Shown in pieces: positions 56,574 through 64,000 of a stretch of 64,000 bases of DNA (its first letter is position 1; each line of letters starts with the position of its first letter). A program made the translations under genes and the position numbers. This DNA is from Cryptomeria japonica (taxonomy: Eukaryota > Streptophyta > Pinopsida > Cupressales > Cupressaceae). The notes below the pieces were generated by a model, which did no database searches, had not been told where the DNA came from, and saw only the letters and a list, made by a program, of their open reading frames with translations. The stretch covers positions 506,307,373 through 506,371,372 of the forward strand of contig NC_081415.1 of the NCBI RefSeq assembly GCF_030272615.1. The letters run 5' to 3'.

Positions 56574-58034
56574 TGATGCACGCTGAAAAGGATGCAAAAA
56601 ACACAAGATTCAAACGTTAGTGTTGTTAGTGACAATAAAAAATGAAAGGTGAATGAAACTAGAATCCTAAGCATGCATATCAAGAGAGATATCAAATAGA
56701 TTATGGAAAGCACACAAAAACAAAGGAAATGCACAAAACCCTCCCAAATGCTCTCCAACATGCTCATAGTTGCTCCTCCCTTGTTCCTCTCCTCTCCAAG
56801 TTCCACATGAGTGTAGCCCTCATCTTTTTGCACTATTATGGATGTCTTATGGAGATTCAAGATTATGAAAATGAAGATAAGAGATTATGCAAATGCAAAC
56901 AAGCTAAATATGAGAAAATACCTAATTAATCTATGTTAATTTTATCCAAAATAACAAAGAAAAGTGCTCCTAGAATGCTCTCTTAAAATTGGTATAAGTT
57001 TGGTGCATACAAGATTTCTGGATCTAAATTAAGAAGGAATGGGCTCTATTTATAGGAAAATCAAGGCAATAGATGGTTGAGATTGAGTAATCTCAACAAG
57101 GGTTAGGATTGATGGGTTTATGATCCATGTGAGGGCTTTCAACCCAATCCCAGGATGACAAATATCAACATGAGATGGCTTGAGAGGAGAGGGAAGAAGC
57201 ATTAAATGCTTGAAATGACTTGAAGGTTACCTTGGGAGGTAAGGTTAAGCTTGAGTTGAATGAATAAAGCCTTTATCCAATGAATAATGCCTTTATCCAA
57301 TGGACAAACTCTTGTGCAAGAGTTAGTGGGGATAACCATGGTCAAAGCAATGAATGCTTGAAGAGACCCATGAGTTAAATGGGAGTTGAGTTAGAGGGAA
57401 AGTATCTAACCATGTGGGTGAGTTGAGTTTAACCATTAATGGTTATGTAAGAGCCATAAATGGTTATGCAAGAACCATTGATGGTTTGGAGGACTTTAGG
57501 GGTTAACTTATTGAAGACATAAAACTTTTAATGTTTTTCAAAGACTTTGAGGCTTTGAGAAGCGACTTCAAGTTGCTTAGGAATGTGACAATAATTAGGG
57601 GATGGGATTAGGCTAATTTAGAATAGGTTAGAAGAATCTAGATTGGGTTAGAAGAGTCTAGTGGGTTTGGTGGGTGAGAGAAAATAGGATTTTAATTAAA
57701 ATAAAATTAGTTTATTTCAACTAAATAAGTGCAACTTGCATTTGTAGGAGAATGCAAGTGAGGGTAGTTTAGGGATTTAAATAAATATTTATTTATTTAT
57801 TTAAAGGAGGAAAGGGGTTAAATTAAATAAATATGTTTTATTCATTTAATTGATTGTTAGAGTGTGGCTTAATGAATTAATTTGAATAAATTGAATAATT
57901 TATTTAGTTAATAGAAGAAGAGGTTGAGGATGAATTAATTAAATATTAATTTAATTAACTGATTATTGATGGTTAAATAATCAAATAAATAGTAAACATT
58001 CATTTAATTAAGTGGACAGATTTATGTGACTATA
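56574..58034 (-). repeat. 5' LTR of gypsy-2 (1461 bp)
   Basis: It starts TGATGCACG on plus and ends GTGACTATA (the final ACA mutated to ATA). It holds 42 bp (57678-57719) and a duplicated CCTTTATCCAATGAATAATG-type segment near 57280-57300 that are absent from the other LTR. TATAAATA box on minus at 57047-57054. AT palindromes at 57775-58015. Confidence 0.94.
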
Positions 58035-58339
58035 CTTACATTATCGAGTATCATGTTGTCATTGAAATCTACTCCTACCCCAGACAAGACTATCACCCTT
58101 CACTATTTAGCCACCCCCAATCATCCACACAATTTATAACCTTGTATCTGATCTTGAGCCAAAAAGCCATTCTAATAATGTCATATACAAAGCATAATTA
58201 CAGACATATATATTATCAACCCTACCTATAACAAACTACCCAAACATCTATACCCATAAATTGGATTTACATCTTCATACAAAAATCATCTTTTACAAAA
58301 ACTTACAAAATGGACAAAAAAATTTAGAATTTACAAAAT
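58035..58339. other. spacer, no gene
   Basis: Begins with the imperfect target copy CTTAC. AT-rich, nothing recognised. Confidence 0.5.
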
Positions 58340-58961
58340 TTGAATAAAATGAAGCTTTCAAGCCCTTTGAGTGCTCTTGCTAGCTTTCCAATCGCAATAA
58401 TCCTCTACTTTGAACTCGATTCGCTTCCTCATTGGTTCCTAGCTTATGTCTACTTGCAGTGCACATTCCTTCTCCTAATTAGTAATGTATTGCTTGATAA
58501 ACTCCCACCATATGTGTGCCTCCTCCTTCCTCTCCTCTTTGTCACTTCCCTCCTTCCATGTGAGGAAAGATCGCTCAGGAGAATGAAAATTTGATAAATG
58601 TCATCATTAACTAAATGGCCTTGGGAACCGCCATCTCCAATAAACCTTCCAGCCAGAGGCGTCATTCACTCTTCACAAAGACCAGCATAATCCACCATGT
58701 GGACTCTTTGTCACCAAATTCCAAACACCACACCATGAAAAGTGAAGCAATGTCCACATTCATGCAAAAACAGTATTGTGAAACCATATATTCATCCCCC
58801 AACACCATTTGAATCATCTGGAACAACATGGGGTCATCGAATGAGAAAATAATTCTCAACCAATCATCCATAATTTCACCATGAATGCAAATTGTTGCTT
58901 CACCATCATCGGAGAGAAATTTGCCTCCATTGCCACTTGCTTTCACTATAAATGCCACCAC
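58340..58961 (-). pseudogene. unknown-domain protein U1, copy 2 (broken)
   Basis: The minus frame from 58961 reads GNGGKFLSDDGEATICIHGE, LFQMIQMVLGDEYMVSQYCF and MNVDIASLFMVWCLEFGDKE. It aligns with 38117-38377 (GDEYM/GNEYL, NVDI, WCLEF/WCLEL). Continuing past 58662 in an adjacent frame gives RLWLEGLLEMA, comparable with WCRGLERFLGMA in copy 1. Broken by frameshifts. It lies downstream, on the same strand, of an RNase H fragment. Confidence 0.5.
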
Positions 58962-59269
58962 TAATAATGAGGAAATATTGTTGTAGACCCTTCATTTAGA
59001 GCCACCCGCACAAATCTATTGATGTACATCGGTCATGGTGATTAAACCTGAGTACCTTCACTTCACTTCCTATCACCTCTCGTACATCCAATCTACCAAC
59101 TTGCAGGTCCTAAAAATTGAGCCACCAAAGTTCATGATTGCCTTCATTAAATTTGTACGTCCAATTTGATAATAAGTATGCCACCCCATTACCTTCCCAT
59201 TTAATATGAGATATTTTTTAATTATTAAATAATATTAATTTCTCCCTTATAATATAAATGAATTATTAA
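58962..59269. other. spacer between U1 copy 2 and RNase H fragment
   Basis: No coding pattern recognised; probably the same degraded element. Confidence 0.4.
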
Positions 59270-59560
59270 GTTTCTAATTTTGGGCTTCCCCTTTCACAAT
59301 GGAATTGATGACAATTTGTGAGTCTCCTTCCAAGTGAACTTGTGTGTTTGGGTCATGTTGATTACTAGAAGGGTCACATTGGCCTCTGCTTCATTGTTCG
59401 TGCCATGCAATTTAATTTTCTAGCACCAATTGCTAGGATATTCCCTTTCTCGTCCCTTGCCACACCTCCTACTCCAGAAGGACCATGATTGTCTTTCAAA
59501 GCCCCATCAAAGTTGATTTTGATCCACCTTGTGTCAAGTTTCTACCATTCAATTCTCTTT
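59270..59560 (-). pseudogene. LINE-type RNase H fragment
   Basis: The minus strand reads RWIKINFDGALKDNHGPSGV, then GGVARDEKGNILAIGARKL. The NNEAE region is frameshifted. Same family as the fragment at 37129-37611. Confidence 0.7.
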
Positions 59561-60019
59561 GTCTGCTTGAAAGATGGATTAGCACATACAAACCCATTAA
59601 CAAGCCAATTAAATTTGATTTTAATAAGAATAAAATATCATTTTTAATCGAGGACTTATAAGATTGACATTATCATGAGAAAGGATTAGTAAAGTGTGTT
59701 GTTATGGCAAACCATAAATTTTGATGTGTTGTGTACACATCAAATAAATAAGAGTGTGAAAAAGTATAGTTAGCCTTAATAACTAGATAAGTATGTCAAA
59801 GTCATTCAAGGACTCAAACTCCAGGATCACTTGCAAAAACCAAAATAACCTTCTATAAGAAATAAAAGGAAGAGTATAATAAAAAAAACATGAAGTTGTA
59901 GAGCGAGGCTGAGGCTACAGGAAAGGAAGACAAAGATATTTCAGTGAATTGGGCAAAGGAAAAGGAGGGTCATTGTCTTGAAATGTACACAAGATTTTAG
60001 ATAATTAATCTCTCTCAAG
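59561..60019. other. spacer, no gene
   Basis: Mixed AT-rich sequence. The last 140 bp may be the start of the LINE ORF1 below. Confidence 0.4.
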
Positions 60020-60714
60020 AGGTAACCATTGATAGGGAACTTATGCAAAACCAAGCCATTATATGTAGATTCATCGGGGTTAAGAAGGATAGAATTACAA
60101 TGAATCTGTGAATCAAAGAAGAATAGAAAATCGACTGTATCATTAAATTTTTGCCAAAAAAAATCTTCATTGCTATCTTTGCTCTAGAAGAAGAGAGAGA
60201 CGGAATAATGAAGGGGGGGTTGTGGACATTGAAGGGATATCCTCATGACATACAAAGATGGGCTCCAAATTTTGACCCTTTGGTCTGTGATCCATATGAA
60301 ACACCAATATGGATTCACCTATACAATCTACTAATTGAATATTGGTCTAAAGAGTGTCTATAGAAAATAGGTAAATCTCTCAAGACCCTGATAGAAAGTG
60401 ATTCTGAGTTGGAAAATGGGGACTTGCACATTTATGCTATAATGAAAATAGTAGTAGTTAGAAATGTCCCTAAGGAAATATGATTGTGTGCCTTAAACAA
60501 GCATTGGATTCAGAAGGTAGAAGTTGAGAAAAATATTTTTTTCTATTTGAAATGTCGAAGAAGGGATCATGGGGAGTCTGATTGTCATAGGAAGGAATGT
60601 AAGGATGTTCGATGGACCTCGAAGAAATGGAATCCTCCTCCTATGTCTTGGCATAATAATTCAGTTATGGTGGCTACATCGAGAGGAAAAGACAAGGATT
60701 TATCTAAGGCATAG
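60020..60714 (+). pseudogene. LINE ORF1: DUF4283 and zinc-knuckle protein (broken)
   Basis: The plus strand reads VTIDRELMQNQAIICRFIGV, then a broken part, then FALEEERDGIMKGGLWTLKG, QRWAPNFDPLVCDPYETPIW and IHLYNLLIEYWSKECL. A TAG at 60361 and a TGA at 60481 interrupt it. The C-terminal part has KVEVEKNIFFYLKCRRRDHG and ESDCHRKEC, a degenerate knuckle. DUF4283 proteins bind RNA as ORF1p of plant L1 LINEs. It lies about 0.5 kb before an endonuclease start on the same strand, as expected for ORF1-ORF2. Confidence 0.78.
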
Positions 60715-61218
60715 AAGTTTCGGGGTGAATTCTTCAAAAGATCCAAATTAGAAATCATTGATGATTAGGAAGCTACGGGAACAAGGAATATCCTAAGCTC
60801 TTATTAGAAGGTATTTGTCAACCCCTCGAATGAGAATGATAAGGACAAGTCCTAGGAAGACAGACTTAAGGAGAAGAAGGGCAAGGATACCCAAGTCTAA
60901 AGGGATTGAAGGAAGGTATATAATTTGGAACCTTAGGAGGGGAGAAAGCAGAGGGTTAGGGTGGTTTGCTCTTGGTTGGAGATAACTTAGAATAATTTTG
61001 GTTCACGAAAGGGGATTGGTCTAGAGAAGATATTTTGGATAATATAGAGATAAGGTGTTTAAGCCAATTTGTATCAAAACAAGTGGGAGTGGCAAGGAAG
61101 AGAAGAGGTAGGAGAACCAATAGACATAAGAGGGAGGATGAGGCAGTGGAGAAGGGACTAATGAGCATTTCTAAATTTCTAAAATGACCAAGGGAGCCAG
61201 GGACTCACTTGGAGGGAA

Positions 61219-61600
61219 GTGAGGATTTTAACATGGAATGTCAGGGGCCTGTCAGCCCCTGACAAAAGGCACTTAGTGAAGTACTTTCTAGTTAAGGAGG
61301 GAGAAAACATTATTCTTATTCAAGAAACAAATTTCAATCAAGTTTTTGGAAACTTGTCTCCCAAATATTGTAGAAGACGGGAAGGTGTTTTTCAAGACAT
61401 GTGTGGTCAATTAGGGGGGATTAAGTTTGTTGTAGGATTTTAACCTATGGCACTTGAAATTGGTAGAGACAAGCACAAATTGGATGATGTGCAAGGTTCT
61501 ATATCATTCTTTTAGGTTACAATTGTTTGCACTTAATGTTTATGGACCTACAAAAAGGGAGGAAAAATCATATCTCTGATCGGTTCTCTCACTATGGGCT
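61219..61600 (+). pseudogene. LINE ORF2 endonuclease start (truncated)
   Basis: The plus frame reads RILTWNVRGLSAPDKRHLVK, then EGENIILIQETNFNQ: the first two motifs of an APE-type endonuclease (Asn in WNVRG, catalytic Glu in QET). TAA at 61443. In adjacent frames ALNVYGPTKREEKSYL continues to about 61590, after which LINE sequence is not recognised. RT is absent here. Confidence 0.82.
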
Positions 61601-64000
61601 TGAGCTACTCTCTTCTCTTTAACTTCTCTTGAAGAGTTGTATTATTTCTTGCATTTCTGCAACTGTAAGTTTGGCCATTGGCCTGAGAATGAATTGAAAT
61701 CATCATTCTTGCCTCTCTTCAACTTATGCGTGTTGTGTATGTTTTCTTACCTTCATTTGTAAGTGTATGTTTTGTGGCTTTCTCTTATGTATATGTTGTG
61801 TTAACTTTTTTTGAGTGTGACTTGTGGAAAACCTTCTCCCCTTTTTAGATTCATTAAATTCTAATCTCCATACATGAATTTGGGGTCATTCATGCAACTA
61901 AATTTTGTGCATCTCTAGGGTATTTTGATTGATTATTTATGTCATTTTGAGGTAGGGAGGGGAACATCTCTTATCTTGGTGCATCACCTCCTTTCATTTT
62001 TGCATTTCCTTTTCCTCATTTTCCTTTGCAAGCTCTTAGGATAGGTTTAGAAGTATAATTTGGAGTGTTGAGTTGGTTCAACACGTGCACTTGTATTGAG
62101 AAGGAAGATGGCCTTCTCCAGAGAATCAACCCCCTTGCACAAGGTCCCACACTTTGGAGTTGTTTCCATGTTTCACAAGGTTGCTGAGTTGATAGATCAA
62201 CAAGGGTGCAAACTTTTACGACAACAGAGTTGATATTCATGTTCTATGTTTATGAAGACTTCATGAAACCCTAATTCCTTGTGGAGAGAAAAAAAACTCT
62301 ATTAAAAGGTACAACATTAGTGTTTCAGACATTATTCAGCATCTCCCTCAAAAGGAGATCATTTTCATTATTGCAATTCAATTACATTTCATTTCTAATT
62401 CATGGTTAATTCCAAAATGGGGGTTTGACCTAAGGCAAACCCTTATTCCCAACCTGTTTCCCTTCTCTACTATATGCAAGAACAAGTATGGAGTTGTGAT
62501 CTTCATAATTGACTTTATTCACAAAGACGAACAAATTCTCCTTTGGATGGCGAAAAGTGCAGAGGACCAAAGCGACAAGCATTCCAATCCCAACATTTCA
62601 AGAGCTCCTTCTATGAACATATCCAAACACTCTTACATTGCTCAGATCTAGGTTCATGGCTCTATCCGACGATTGTAGCTTATTGTCTATGTGTTTTTAC
62701 TTCAATTCAAACACCTTTACCCTAATTTTAGCATTTTCACAATTCAACTTAGAAGAGTATAACCAACCCCCCAAAGTAAATCTAATAAGAATTCTCAGCC
62801 CCATCTTTGTTGATTCGTGGCTAGATCTATTAGGTTTAGGTTCACTACTCTTTTAATGTAATGGTACCTAAGCCTAAAAACAATGGTTTCTACTACATCT
62901 GGTGGTGTAAACCCTAATTTTTAGCCATTACAAGCCAAAGAATCGATACAAAGGCCTATATATCTACATTGTAAAATGATTATATAAAAATGGACCAATC
63001 TTAAAAAGAAATGATGGGGCTTTTGAAACCAATCATATGTATGAATAGAAAGAAAGAGTATGTAATAAACCTTATGTTTGTATCATACACATTCAATTAT
63101 AAATTATGATTTTTCTAGTCATAAATATAAAAAGAATATATAATTCCAATAAAAGTAATAAAATTATACTAAATGACATTGTTATAGGAATAAATAAAAC
63201 ACCCCCCCCCTCCCCACCCCCCAAAAAAAAACAAAAAAAAAAAACAATCTTAATATTAACAATTATTTTTTAGATTCATTTTACTTTCTCATTAGGACTA
63301 GAATACATCATTTTTTTAATTAGCATGTCAACTACATTATAATCAAGTAATCATAATCACATAGTTGTCTTCTTACAAAATGACTAATCTAATTTTCCAT
63401 TTTCATACAAGTACAATACAACAATAAATGTACATGTGAAAAGAATTACTATATGTCTCTGAGTAACATTTATGTGGTGTCTTGAGTTTTTGCATGGAAG
63501 GATAGCATCACTTGGATTAGTTACCTTCAACCATAGACTAGTGATCCCCCCAAGCTTCATACTTGAAGTGACCCTCCCTTGGACACGAGAGTAGAAAATA
63601 AAGATATGTATGAATTTACCATGCTATTTAAGAACTAAGTGTGATGAATCAACTCTATTACATGAAACCTCTCACATAACCTTAGACATCTTTGAGCTAA
63701 GTATGACATATAGTTATCATACAACCAATCAAGTATGATGGATTGATAATGCACATGGATTATGCATCACTTTGGCCAAATAATTTTATAGAATAAATGC
63801 ATCCTTAAATGTAACTATACATCATTTGTCCATGTAATATCCCTTGCAAATATTTTATATCAGATTTGAAAATGTTTTTAAAAGCTTAGAATTTATATTT
63901 GCTTGAAATTGGAAATGCACCAAACATTACCAAAAGATTTGATTAAATTGTAGCGTCCTAAAATTGCGACACTTGCAATTTCGACTGCATTTCGGTCTTC
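61601..64000. other. no gene recognised; homopolymer runs and a possible LTR start at the edge
   Basis: Open frames are under 75 codons and without motifs. A C-run followed by A-runs is at 63200-63245. The last 52 bp begin TGTAGCGTCC (63949), which could be an LTR start, but it cannot be tested within the window. Confidence 0.4.

Larger units (their letters stand above)
42906..58034 (-). mobile_element. gypsy-2: Tat-like Ty3/gypsy retrotransposon (15.1 kb), decayed
   Basis: LTRs at 42906-44304 and 56574-58034 are direct repeats. Flanks CGTAC and CTTAC match at 4 of 5 bases, an aged target duplication. On minus: 5' LTR, PBS, 2.8-kb leader, gag, knuckle, protease, G-patch, linker, RT, RNase H, second RNase H, integrase, 2.1-kb 3' region. 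It is homologous to gypsy-1 throughout the coding part but has longer, different LTRs, a different leader array and no antisense PMD gene. Frames are broken more often than in gypsy-1. Confidence 0.94.

Overview
The window looks like repeat-rich nuclear DNA of a land plant with a large genome, most likely a conifer or other gymnosperm. That assignment is inference: it rests on one recognisable plant nuclear gene exon, several Ty1/copia and Ty3/gypsy LTR retrotransposons with plant-type organisation, L1-type LINE remnants and long AT-rich spacers. I see no bacterial genes, rRNA, complete tRNA gene or CRISPR.

Layout. (1) 1-4753: 3' part of a plus-strand Ty1/copia element (copia-1), from a gag zinc knuckle to a 1298-bp 3' LTR; its pol is broken and lacks the reverse-transcriptase catalytic box. 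(2) 4754-9920: host DNA with the first coding exon (7998-9266, minus) of a BPG2-like circularly permuted organellar GTPase. (3) 9921-31775: a three-level nest. A gypsy LTR (9921-10145 plus 31290-31775) is split by a minus-strand non-autonomous copia element (copia-2, 10146-31284, target duplication GTGAT), which is itself split by a 16.1-kb minus-strand Tat-like gypsy element (gypsy-1, 10758-26892, target duplication CAAAC). Gypsy-1 carries gag, protease, a G-patch domain, RT, two RNase H domains and integrase, plus an antisense gene with a plant mobile domain near its 3' end. (4) 31776-38659: LINE remnants and degraded coding-like stretches of unknown function. (5) 38663-41387: a small plus-strand non-autonomous LTR element (target duplication ATTAT) whose long reading frame combines a gag-type zinc knuckle, unknown sequence and a piece of Hsp70. 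(6) 42906-58034: a second, related Tat-like gypsy element (gypsy-2, minus), decayed, with a 41-nt tRNA-Trp-like primer-binding region. (7) 58035-64000: further LINE remnants and anonymous DNA.

All mobile-element coding regions are broken, so nothing here is expected to be autonomously active. The only credible host gene is the BPG2-like exon; its downstream exons were not found between the exon and copia-1, so the intron may be long and may contain copia-1, or the gene may be truncated. LTR-to-LTR divergence by eye (about 6% for copia-2, just over 2% for gypsy-1) agrees with the nesting order. The least ordinary items are the Hsp70-carrying element, the long tRNA-like PBS, the degenerate repeat arrays in the gypsy leaders, and the recurring RNase H plus unknown-domain pair.
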